Below are positions 1-5,745 of a stretch of 7,981 nt of DNA, piece after piece. Under the pieces are notes generated by a model. That model saw only the letters and a list, made by a program, of their open reading frames with translations, did no database searches and was not told where the DNA came from. Position 1 is the stretch's first letter. Each line of letters starts with the position of its first letter. The position numbers and the translations under genes were made by a program. Source of the stretch: Leisingera caerulea DSM 24564 (GTDB lineage Bacteria; Pseudomonadota; Alphaproteobacteria; Rhodobacterales; Rhodobacteraceae); NCBI RefSeq assembly GCF_000473325.1, contig NZ_KI421513.1, positions 1-7,981 on the forward strand. Direction: 5' to 3'.

Positions 1-908
1 CGGTTGGTGCGGAAGTTGAAGTTGCCACTCAGGTTGCCCCGGCCGCCGATCTGAAAACCGTTCCGCTCAAGGCGAACAGAGGGCGCCTCAATGCGCAGGA
101 AGGAATCCGCTGTCAGCTGCCACGCCAGCGAGAGCTTGAAGGCAGTGCCGGCATTCGCCAGGTCATAGATCTGCATGTCTTTGAACCGCAGCCCCACGGA
201 GCCCTCCAGACCCCAGACACCATCATCGATACCCGCCGCCGTTGACAGGCCGTTCAGGCTCTCCTGATCAGGCTCGACCCCGCGGCTCAGCGTCAGATTG
301 GCCTCGGTGATCGAGGCCGCAGGACCATCATCGATCTGACAGCTGCCAAGATAGCCGACCGGCACCGGATCCGGCGCGTACTCAACCGGCGTTGCATCCA
401 GGGTGGCCCCGGCGGCTTCCTCTTCACGGCCCATCAGATTGAAGGTTGCCCGCGCCCGCTCACCGTTTTTCTGCGCACGGATATTCATGCTGGTATAGGC
501 CAGGCTGTCCTGCACGAAATGCCTGTCTACACCGGCATGGCTGATGCCGTGCGTCGCAAGGCCCAGGGCAGGAAGAGCGGACGTCGAAAACACATGCTCC
601 CAGACAGTGGCGGGCGTGGTCTCGGTGGTGACCGGCGCGCCGATCATCTTGGCAAGATGCCAGCCGATGGAGTTCATGCCCATCGGCACAACCATGTCAC
701 CGGACATGTTGCGCAGGCCCGAAACCGCATCGCCGGGGTTGTTGTCGCCATAAATCGCGTCATCCTGCCCCAGGTCTTCGCTGGGAGTGACGTTGTAGCT
801 GTAAAACGGCATCAAGTAGAACTTGGACGGCTGAGCGGCCTCAGCAGCGCCGAATGCGGCCTGTGTGCGGGCCAGCAGCCGCGCTTGATCACCACGAGCG
901 GTTGTCAT
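1..908 (-). CDS. Phage tail tube protein (V position), C-terminus cut by window edge
   Basis: Predicted major tail tube subunit, whose stacked rings would form the DNA channel of a non-contractile tail. I translated this frame by hand: 302 sense codons run without a stop from the ATG at 908-906 to the left edge. The start is preceded by GGAG 8 nt upstream and shares ATGA with the stop of the upstream gene. The N-terminal half carries features typical of the tail-tube family (PF18906-like): an early KFYLMPFYSYNV segment, an NNPGDAVSGLRNMSGDMVVPM segment, and a WEHVF segment after a Thr-rich turn, followed by alternating beta-like stretches. Lambda gpV is about 246 residues, so this belongs to a longer tube family and probably ends soon beyond the edge. 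The position matches lambda V, right after the U-position gene. The fold is inferred; the reading frame and start are clear. Confidence 0.82.
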   Translation of the reverse strand, partial: MTTARGDQARLLARTQAAFGAAEAAQPSKFYLMPFYSYNVTPSEDLGQDDAIYGDNNPGDAVSGLRNMSGDMVVPMGMNSIGWHLAKMIGAPVTTETTPATVWEHVFSTSALPALGLATHGISHAGVDRHFVQDSLAYTSMNIRAQKNGERARATFNLMGREEEAAGATLDATPVEYAPDPVPVGYLGSCQIDDGPAASITEANLTLSRGVEPDQESLNGLSTAAGIDDGVWGLEGSVGLRFKDMQIYDLANAGTAFKLSLAWQLTADSFLRIEAPSVRLERNGFQIGGRGNLSGNFNFRTN

Positions 909-1345
909 GTGTGTTTCTCCATCGGATTGTCAGAGGTTTCGTAGAAAAGGGTGACCGGCACCGTGGCCCCCCGGAGATAGACGGCATCTGCCATCGGGAT
1001 ATCGTCGGCCCCTTCTGCCGCGTCGAAATGGACGTGGGTAATCAGGCCCGCGAAGTCAGCGGCGCGCAGAAGATCCACCGCCCGGATGGCAGCACTGTCC
1101 AGCAGGTTTGGCAGGGCGTCCCTGTCCTCGCTGTAGACGACCAGCTCCAACTCGACCCGGCGGCGCCATTCGCGAACACCAGCGCCCAGCTGAAAGCCAT
1201 CCTCAACCGGATCCTCATCAATGACGTTGATCAGCCCTTCAGGAGGGCATTCCTGCGGCAGCTCTTCTTCGCGCATGACCTGCGCCGTATGGCCGGACAG
1301 AGCGTCCAGAAGGGCCAGAATGACGGCTTCCTGTTTGGTAGGCAT
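905..1345 (-). CDS. Putative tail terminator protein (lambda gpU position)
   Basis: A 146-residue protein, close in size to lambda gpU (131 aa), the hexameric ring that stops tail polymerisation and forms the tail side of the head-tail interface. The visible layout suits that fold: an N-terminal helix (AVILALLDAL, residues about 7-16), a hydrophobic strand after a Trp-Arg-Arg (VELELVVY, about 66-73), a central Ala/Leu-rich helix (about 78-95) and a final strand (ATVPVTLFYE). The start is strongly supported by AGGAGG 5 nt before the ATG. It shares TGATG with the upstream Z-position gene and ATGA with the tail tube gene downstream, so translation of all three is probably coupled. Relatives in alphaproteobacterial prophages sometimes carry misleading enzyme names such as acyl-CoA transferase; nothing here resembles that enzyme. 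The assignment rests on size, layout and synteny rather than a diagnostic motif. Confidence 0.62.
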   Translation of the reverse strand: MPTKQEAVILALLDALSGHTAQVMREEELPQECPPEGLINVIDEDPVEDGFQLGAGVREWRRRVELELVVYSEDRDALPNLLDSAAIRAVDLLRAADFAGLITHVHFDAAEGADDIPMADAVYLRGATVPVTLFYETSDNPMEKHT

Positions 1346-2013
1346 CAGCGCCTCCTGGGTCTGGTTCCGCCGAGGCGGATGTATTCTTCATCAACCAGCC
1401 GCGGCAGCTGGCTCCCGGCCTTGCGCTCGATCGGCGCCACGTTCAGGCGCCGCTTCAGGCGGACTTGCGGCACCAGAAAGAACATGATCACCGTGGCCAG
1501 GCCGTGGCCGGTCTTCAGCGCCCGCTTGCTGCGTGACGGCGCGAAACCGCCGCGCTTGCCCTTCCGCTCCCGCTGATTGTCGACCACCAGCAGCGAGACC
1601 TTGGGACGGTAGACAAACCGCAGCTTGCCCAAGCTGTGTTCCGGGAAATTTGACGGGTTGATCCGCTTCCGGCCGACACCGGACTTCGGGGCGTGTTCTG
1701 TCGGGATCGCCAGCCAGAAACCGTCCGCTGAGCGGATCACTGTTCCCTCATCGAAGGCCCGGATCAGCTTGGGCGACTTGGTGTAAACAGAACCAGCCGC
1801 CCCCAGTGAATGGCCAGACCCCGGGAAGTTCTTCGATCGCCAGGACTTCGACAGACGCCGCCCCAGCCCGCCGCGCACCACGTCAACACGCAAATCATGC
1901 TTCAGATCTTCGGTTGCGTGCCGGACACCGCCAGTGACCGACTGGGCCCGCAGCTCAATTTCCTCTTCCAGGAACTTTTCCAGATCCCCCAGAAGGGCGG
2001 CTTTCAGCATCAT
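1345..2013 (-). CDS. DUF6441-like phage protein in the tail-completion (lambda Z) position
   Basis: A 222-residue, strongly basic protein between the FII-like attachment gene and the U-position gene, where lambda encodes the tail completion protein gpZ (192 aa). I recall this type as DUF6441, found in Rhodobacterales prophages, but cannot verify it here. The N-terminal third (to about residue 60) looks helical and charged. The middle holds a beta-like stretch (FWLAIPTEHAPKSGVGRKR, about 97-115) and later a FVYRPKVSLLVVDN strand pair. Next come a Lys/Arg-rich loop and a hydrophobic run (LATVIMFFLVPQV) followed by LKRRLN. The tail end is Arg-rich. The hydrophobic run is short and probably a buried strand rather than a membrane segment. 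Two tandem ATG codons begin the frame (2013 and 2010); the first shares ATGA with the upstream stop, and no strong Shine-Dalgarno is visible, so translation probably depends on coupling. The function is inferred only from position. Confidence 0.66.
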   Translation of the reverse strand: MMLKAALLGDLEKFLEEEIELRAQSVTGGVRHATEDLKHDLRVDVVRGGLGRRLSKSWRSKNFPGSGHSLGAAGSVYTKSPKLIRAFDEGTVIRSADGFWLAIPTEHAPKSGVGRKRINPSNFPEHSLGKLRFVYRPKVSLLVVDNQRERKGKRGGFAPSRSKRALKTGHGLATVIMFFLVPQVRLKRRLNVAPIERKAGSQLPRLVDEEYIRLGGTRPRRR

Positions 2014-2312
2014 GCCGGAATGGTCCGCAGGATCTTCTTCAGGCGCACCCGGTCCTTGACGTCCCAGCTCTGCACCTTGCGGCGGGCGCCGGAGACTTCG
2101 AGAATGGCGCCCTTGCTGAACCCCTCGAATTCGCCGTTGCGGATCTCATATGAGCCGCTGCGATCCTTCAGGCGGGTTTCGCCGAAGTCGGCATAGTCAT
2201 CTTCTTCATAGGGCAGGAGGCGCACGGTTTCCCGCCGCCCGTCCTGCTCCAGAACCGCCTCGATGCCGAGGTGATTGAAGGATGCGTCAACCGCAGCCTG
2301 GAACGGGTTCAC
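2010..2312 (-). CDS. Head-tail attachment protein, lambda gpFII-like
   Basis: A 100-residue protein in the lambda FII position. FII-type proteins bind below the gpW ring on the filled head and make the surface that the tail docks onto. The sequence shows the expected small beta-barrel pattern: an N-terminal helix (FQAAVDASFNHL), then strands around EAVLEQD and ETVRLLPYEE. A flexible acidic loop follows, then strands around GSYEIRN, KGAILEVSG and RRKVQSWDV, ending in a basic strand. A GxxLxVxGxxxxVxxxxVKDRxR pattern near the C-terminus (about residues 67-92) is the best family hint. The frame opens with GTG, not ATG. That GTG forms a GTGA overlap with the stop of the upstream FI-position gene, which supports it. 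Its own stop overlaps the next start as ATGA. Low similarity makes the family call moderate; synteny strengthens it. Confidence 0.66.
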   Translation of the reverse strand: MNPFQAAVDASFNHLGIEAVLEQDGRRETVRLLPYEEDDYADFGETRLKDRSGSYEIRNGEFEGFSKGAILEVSGARRKVQSWDVKDRVRLKKILRTIPA

Positions 2313-2737
2313 TGTTCGCCAGCCCCGCTGCCGCCTGCACCGCCGGTATCACTGCCCTCATCGGTGCCCGCATCACCCTGCGCAGCCGCGCCGCCGGCAT
2401 CCGCATCGGAAGTGCCGCCCTCATCCTTGCTGGCAGCCTTGTTCTGGGAACCGTCGGCACCGGGATCTTCAACCTTCTGGCCAGACGGCTCTTTGGCCGC
2501 CGCAGCCTTCTTCGCGGCGGGCTTTTTCGCAGCAGGTTTCCGGCGCGGTTTCGCGGCCTTCTTTTCGGCTCCATCTTCCGCGGCAACCTCGCTGAAGATC
2601 TCGCCCTTGCCCTCATCCTCGATCATCGCCGCCAGTTCATCGGAAACCTCACCGCGCCACCCCGCAGGCAGGGTGCGCTTGCGGGACTTGTCCATGCGAT
2701 AGGTGAGTTCTGCGGTCAGCTTGACTGTTTTCGCCAT
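2309..2737 (-). CDS. Small two-part protein in the lambda FI position: compact N-domain plus Lys/Ala/Pro tail
   Basis: A 142-residue protein between the capsid gene and the FII-like gene, the place of lambda FI, which helps terminase dock on the prohead. I chose the ATG at 2737 because it has GGAG 8 nt upstream; the open frame continues to 2854, but that would cross a terminator and the end of the capsid gene. Residues 1-50 look folded: a beta start (KTVKLTAELTY), then LPAGWRGEVSDELAAMIEDE, a pattern seen in small phage proteins and, from memory, like the C-terminal end of lambda gpFI. Residues 59-82 are a basic Lys-Ala-Pro run (KPAAKKPAAKKAAAAK) resembling a histone H1 tail. Residues 83-142 are Gly/Asp/Ala-rich, acidic and surely disordered. 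DNA or capsid binding is inference only. The shared GTGA at its end couples it to the attachment gene. Confidence 0.7.
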   Translation of the reverse strand: MAKTVKLTAELTYRMDKSRKRTLPAGWRGEVSDELAAMIEDEGKGEIFSEVAAEDGAEKKAAKPRRKPAAKKPAAKKAAAAKEPSGQKVEDPGADGSQNKAASKDEGGTSDADAGGAAAQGDAGTDEGSDTGGAGGSGAGEQ

Positions 2738-2747
2738 GTCATACTCC

Positions 2748-2779
2748 AAAAGAAAAAGCCGCAGCCCGAAGGCTGCAGC
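2748..2779 (-). terminator. Rho-independent terminator after the major capsid gene
   Basis: On the minus strand, GCTGCAGCC and GGCTGCGGC form a 9-bp stem with one G-U wobble around a TTCG loop closed by C-G, the very stable cUUCGg tetraloop. It is followed at once by TTTTTCTTTT. It starts about 32 nt after the capsid stop and its U-tract ends 10 nt before the next start, touching that gene's GGAG. Readthrough or antitermination is needed for the tail genes to be transcribed from upstream. Confidence 0.88.
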
Positions 2780-2811
2780 CGTTGCGCTCAGACGGCCGTC
2801 AGCCGGATCGG

Positions 2812-3846
2812 TCAGGTGGAATGGCCGCGGACGATCACAGCGGGGCGCAGGCACATCGGAAGGGTCTGCATCATCACTTCCACGTCGACATAGGCGTTCC
2901 GCTTGGGGTCCGGGAAGATCGCCGAGTAGATCTCCTCACCGGGCTGGTTGATCATGTCCAGGTAGTCCGCCGAGCCGTTGAAATCCTTGAACGTCTGGCG
3001 GGTGCCCAAGGGCAGGAACACGGATTCACCCTGCGGCAGGAACTGCTGGGTGACGGTAGATCCGTCTTCCTGAGGAACTTCCGCCTCGCCGGTATATTCC
3101 TTGAAGTAGATGCCCTGGAATTCGAGACCGTCAGAGGCATCATCGCGCAGCGGATCCTTGCCGGTCGCATTTGCGAACTTGTCCCAGCGGTTCTTGAAGT
3201 CCTCATGCTCGAACAGCATGTCGGTGTAGCCAGCTTCCATGAGGCACTGGACGCCGGTCATGGTGTCGCCCTTCAGGTTCTGCCGGATGTGGCGCGTGAC
3301 TTCCCGGCACTTTTCGCCGATCGGCGTCGCCGCCTGCGAAAAGCGGAAATCGACAGACTTCTGGGTGATGCCGTATTCATCGAAGAGGTTCACCAACTCG
3401 GAGCCGTCCGCGTCGCGGACAACACCCTGCACCGCCCCCATACGCAGATATTCCCGGGTCACATCGACGCTGCCGCGAAGCGCAATCTGCTGCTCCAGCA
3501 CTTCGTCTTCCACCTGGGACAGCTCGCTCTCGCTGCCAAAAGCACGGATGCCGTCGACGTCATCAGCGGTGATCTGATCGCTCAGGCCGAAGCGGAATGT
3601 CTGGAACGGCCGCAGCGCGCGCTTGCCGCGCTTCTGCGAAGGCAGCGAAGTGCCGCGCCGCGAGGACTGCACCAGCTGCAGCACACCGCCCTTGTTTTCG
3701 ACGGAAAACAGGGTGCCGCGGATCGGCTTCGGGGAAAAGATCCCCATCCGCCCCAGCTGCCCCCACTGATTGGGGATTTCCCGAACCGATGCGGAGAGTT
3801 CACGCGCCCGGAAGGCGTCGTTTTGGAAGATATCCATATGGGCCAT
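2812..3846 (-). CDS. Major capsid protein, lambda gpE family
   Basis: Main shell subunit of the icosahedral head, an HK97-fold protein of the lambda gpE type (PF03864). It has 344 residues, against 341 in lambda. The N-terminal arm (MDIFQNDAFRARELSASV) is followed by IPNQWGQLGRMGIFSPKPIRG, the usual beginning of the family domain, and by the RRGTSLPSQKRGKRALRPFQTFRF segment. The C-terminal third shows the family signature: FLPQGESVFLPLGTRQTFKDF, then the ADYLDMINQPGEEIYSAIFPDPKR region, and the closing MMQTLPMCLRPAVIVRG. The ATG at 3846 has AAAGGGAG 7-8 nt upstream and is preferred over the in-frame ATG at 3837. It sits after the decoration gene across a 57-nt gap holding an inverted-repeat structure, and a terminator follows it. 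This arrangement suits a protein needed in hundreds of copies per particle. Confidence 0.95.
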   Translation of the reverse strand: MAHMDIFQNDAFRARELSASVREIPNQWGQLGRMGIFSPKPIRGTLFSVENKGGVLQLVQSSRRGTSLPSQKRGKRALRPFQTFRFGLSDQITADDVDGIRAFGSESELSQVEDEVLEQQIALRGSVDVTREYLRMGAVQGVVRDADGSELVNLFDEYGITQKSVDFRFSQAATPIGEKCREVTRHIRQNLKGDTMTGVQCLMEAGYTDMLFEHEDFKNRWDKFANATGKDPLRDDASDGLEFQGIYFKEYTGEAEVPQEDGSTVTQQFLPQGESVFLPLGTRQTFKDFNGSADYLDMINQPGEEIYSAIFPDPKRNAYVDVEVMMQTLPMCLRPAVIVRGHST

Positions 3847-3882
3847 GATTGGCTCCCTTTCTGATGTGCGCCAATCAGGCGC
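3846..3882 (-). promoter_or_regulatory. Inverted-repeat leader around the capsid gene ribosome binding site
   Basis: On the minus strand the leader reads GCGCC-TGATT-GGCGC (3882-3868), a 5-bp GC hairpin, then AAAGGGAG, then GCCAATCA (3853-3846), whose last A is the first base of the ATG. TGATTGGC (3877-3870) is an exact 8-base complement of GCCAATCA, so it can form a stem with the Shine-Dalgarno in its 16-nt loop. Both structures use the same GGC, so they exclude each other, but the hairpin loop UGAUU could also pair with AAUCA as a pseudoknot. The base pairing potential is seen; a regulatory role is inference. Confidence 0.5.
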
Positions 3883-3903
3883 GTTTTCGTTGAAGAGGCC
3901 GGG

Positions 3904-4275
3904 TTAGCGGGCCAGCATCCCCAGGGCTTCCAGCTCCTCCACGGCCTGGTCACGCTGAGCCTGGGTTGTCACTCCGGGACCGAAGATCAGGCCGTGACGC
4001 TTCAGGCGGCAATGGCGCTTCATCAGCACGGCATTCGGCACGTCCGCGTCTGCGGCCGCTGCAGGGGTACGCAGAACTGCCGCAACGGTCTCGGAGCCGT
4101 CGACAGCCGCCGGATCCCAGTAGACCAGTTTGCCGGATGCGGTGATTTCCCCCAGAACCGAACCCGGCTCATAGTCGTTGCCCGCACCAATGGTGCCGGT
4201 GTCACGGCTGTAGAAGCCATCTTCCTCCCAAGCGACGAAATCGCCTGCTGTATTTCCCTCGGTCAGCGCGTTCAT
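3904..4275 (-). CDS. Head decoration protein, lambda gpD family
   Basis: A 123-residue protein of the HDPD family (PF02924), whose trimers clamp the expanded capsid lattice from outside and stabilise it against packaged DNA. Family features are visible: a NYEPGSVLGEIT strand where newly packaged heads expose the site, GKLVYWDPAAVDGSETVAAVL with the common dp.a.DGs pattern, and a C-terminal EELEALGMLAR helix with the usual ending L..LG...R. The N-terminus is short and probably flexible, as in gpD (110 aa). The ATG at 4275 is chosen because GGAG lies 8 nt upstream; a TTG upstream at 4314 stays in frame but would lie inside the terminator hairpin. Its partner E follows directly, and the two are bracketed by intrinsic terminators. 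Confidence 0.92.
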   Translation of the reverse strand: MNALTEGNTAGDFVAWEEDGFYSRDTGTIGAGNDYEPGSVLGEITASGKLVYWDPAAVDGSETVAAVLRTPAAAADADVPNAVLMKRHCRLKRHGLIFGPGVTTQAQRDQAVEELEALGMLAR

Positions 4276-4299
4276 GCTGTTTCTCCAGATTGAGGTCAC

Positions 4300-4321
4300 A
4301 AAAAAGCGGGCCAAAGCCCGC
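4300..4321 (-). terminator. Rho-independent terminator after the protease/scaffold gene
   Basis: On the minus strand GCGGGC-TTTG-GCCCGC makes a perfect 6-bp GC stem with a 4-nt loop, followed by six Ts. It begins 7 nt after the TAA of the protease gene and ends 24 nt before the decoration protein start. It lies inside the operon, so it would lower or regulate readthrough into the capsid genes, or protect the 3' end of the upstream message. Confidence 0.88.
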
Positions 4322-4328
4322 GGTGGTG

Positions 4329-4787
4329 TTACTTGCCGCTGAAGCGTGCCTTGGCTTTGGCGGCCAGACCGCTTTTGCCCTCGGCCGCGGGCGGCGGCTG
4401 ATCCAGATCAGCGTCATCAGCGCTTTCCATCAGGGCACTGAGAGTGCGACTGTTCCCCTCCTTGCCCGCGGCAGCCAGGTGCTTCTTTGCCTGCTCCACG
4501 GTCATGTGCGGGTCATTGGCCAGGCTGCTGGCCAGCGCACTGCGCCCTTGGGCTTCCTCACAGCCGAGAATGCCCATAATCCGCTGGCGCTCCTCATCAG
4601 CACCAGAGGTTGCCGCCGGGGCGGACTGCTTACCCTCGGGCGCCGTGCTGCCTTGCGGGTCCTGCTGGCCGCCGGCATTCGCTTCCGGCGCGCCGCCGCC
4701 GTCACCGGCTTCCGGGGTTTCAGTGCCTGCATTCGGCGTATCGTTCACGCCGCCGCCGGACTGTTCGTCGTCTTCAGGGGTTGCCAT
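4329..4787 (-). CDS. Putative separate scaffolding protein from an internal in-frame start (lambda Nu3-like)
   Basis: Lambda makes its scaffold Nu3 from an internal start inside gene C, in the same frame. Here an ATG at 4787 (residue 319 of the protease frame) opens right where the catalytic domain ends and the disordered linker begins. A good Shine-Dalgarno, AAGGA (4801-4797), lies 9 nt upstream. The product would be 152 residues: an acidic Gly/Ala/Pro-rich N-terminal stretch, the conserved helical segment with RIMGILGCEEAQGRSALASSLA, and a basic end (AAKAKARFSGK) of the kind that binds capsid protein. Lambda Nu3 is somewhat shorter than this. The internal start is seen in sequence; actual use is inference. 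Confidence 0.62.
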   Translation of the reverse strand: MATPEDDEQSGGGVNDTPNAGTETPEAGDGGGAPEANAGGQQDPQGSTAPEGKQSAPAATSGADEERQRIMGILGCEEAQGRSALASSLANDPHMTVEQAKKHLAAAGKEGNSRTLSALMESADDADLDQPPPAAEGKSGLAAKAKARFSGK

Positions 4788-5741
4788 GGTCAAAGGTCCT
4801 TCTTTGGTTGCGGTTGTGCCCAGCGGCGCCCGCCGCCAGCTGAACTGAGCAGCAAGCTGCTCAAATGCTTCTTTGGGGCTGGCCACCTCATCGGCGAGCC
4901 CGGCGTCAACAGCGTCCTGACCAAGCAGGCACGCGGCCTCTGTCGCCAGCGCTGCATCAGCACTGAGGCTGGCACCACGGCCCGCGGCAACGGTTTCCGC
5001 GAAGATCCCGCGCAGTGTCTCCATTTCCCGCTTCAGGCTGTCGCGAACAGCTTCCGGCAGCGGCTCATAGGGGTTGCCATCCGCCTTGTGCTTGCCCGCG
5101 GCGATGATGGTCACGCTGACGCCCACAGCCTCCAGCTGTTGGCTGCGATCCGCGTGCATGCAAATCACCCCGATCGAGCCCGCGCTGCCCGCGCGCGGCA
5201 CGATGACCCGCGTTGCCTGCGAAGCCAGCGCGTAGGCCGCCGAATGCGCATTGTCGCAAACAAAGGCATGCACCGGCTTTTCATCACGCGCGGCCCGGAT
5301 CTCGGCTGCCAGGTCGAAACAGCCGGCAACCTCGCCGCCGTGGCTGTCGATCTCCAGCGCAATGGCGCGAACACTGCTATGAGAGGCCGCCGCCTTGATC
5401 TGCGCCGAGATCCCCTCATAGGACATTTCACCGGAGAAGCTGCCCACCCAGGCGCCGCGATGGATCAGCGTCCCGGTCACCGGGATCACGGCCACGCCGT
5501 CGACAATGCGGAAGGCCTCAGCTTTTCCCGAGCGGATCTGGTCACCAACCCGATCATCCAGCAAAGAGGCAAAGGGCTGGCTGGCAGGCCCAGTCACCGC
5601 AACGCCCTCGAAGCCTTTCAGCTCGATCGAGCCGCCGCCCAGGATGCGCGGACCCAGCCCCATTACGAACCCTGCGGCTTTCGCAGGCGCGGCCAGAAGC
5701 GGCGTGTGAAACACACGCTGCGCAATTTGCGGATGCGTCAT
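4329..5741 (-). CDS. Prohead protease, S49 (ClpP/crotonase fold) family, fused to scaffold; lambda gpC-like
   Basis: A 470-residue head maturation protease of the S49 (SppA-like) family. It sits inside the prohead and digests scaffold before DNA packaging. The catalytic domain spans roughly residues 75-300. It has the VAVIPVTGTLIHRG entry strand, IALEIDSHGGEVAG (about 127-140) with the oxyanion-loop SHGG, the nucleophile Ser167 in HSAAYALAS, the GSAGSIGVI segment (about 185-193) and the probable general base Lys219 in AGKHKADGNPYEPL. Ser-Lys assignments are by family comparison. Residues about 319-375 are a Gly/Pro/Asp/Glu-rich linker, and the C-terminal part is the scaffold domain, with a distinct ERQRIMGILGCEEAQGRSALA helix. 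GAGGA lies 8 nt before the ATG, inside the end of the portal gene, and the stop-to-start gap is 4 nt. Confidence 0.92.
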   Translation of the reverse strand: MTHPQIAQRVFHTPLLAAPAKAAGFVMGLGPRILGGGSIELKGFEGVAVTGPASQPFASLLDDRVGDQIRSGKAEAFRIVDGVAVIPVTGTLIHRGAWVGSFSGEMSYEGISAQIKAAASHSSVRAIALEIDSHGGEVAGCFDLAAEIRAARDEKPVHAFVCDNAHSAAYALASQATRVIVPRAGSAGSIGVICMHADRSQQLEAVGVSVTIIAAGKHKADGNPYEPLPEAVRDSLKREMETLRGIFAETVAAGRGASLSADAALATEAACLLGQDAVDAGLADEVASPKEAFEQLAAQFSWRRAPLGTTATKEGPLTMATPEDDEQSGGGVNDTPNAGTETPEAGDGGGAPEANAGGQQDPQGSTAPEGKQSAPAATSGADEERQRIMGILGCEEAQGRSALASSLANDPHMTVEQAKKHLAAAGKEGNSRTLSALMESADDADLDQPPPAAEGKSGLAAKAKARFSGK

Positions 5742-5745
5742 GTGA

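Noticed and set aside
2500..2560. Possible frameshift slippery site in the Lys/Ala codon run
   Set aside because: The longest A-run is five As before G, with no proper heptamer or clear downstream structure, and the frame leads cleanly to a GTGA junction.
2738..2854. Upstream extension of the FI-position frame by 39 residues
   Set aside because: The extension would overlap the capsid gene and pass through a strong terminator, while the ATG at 2737 has a good GGAG.
2782..3864. A 360-residue open frame on the plus strand opposite the capsid gene
   Set aside because: It mirrors the capsid gene codon by codon, has no convincing ribosome binding site, and the minus-strand frame has clear gpE family motifs.
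3868..3887. Possible plus-strand terminator, GC hairpin followed by GTTTT
   Set aside because: The stem is only 5 bp, the T-run is short and no plus-strand gene ends here; the pairing makes more sense as minus-strand leader structure.
4276..4314. Upstream TTG start for the decoration protein
   Set aside because: It lies within the terminator hairpin and has no Shine-Dalgarno; the ATG at 4275 has GGAG at normal spacing.
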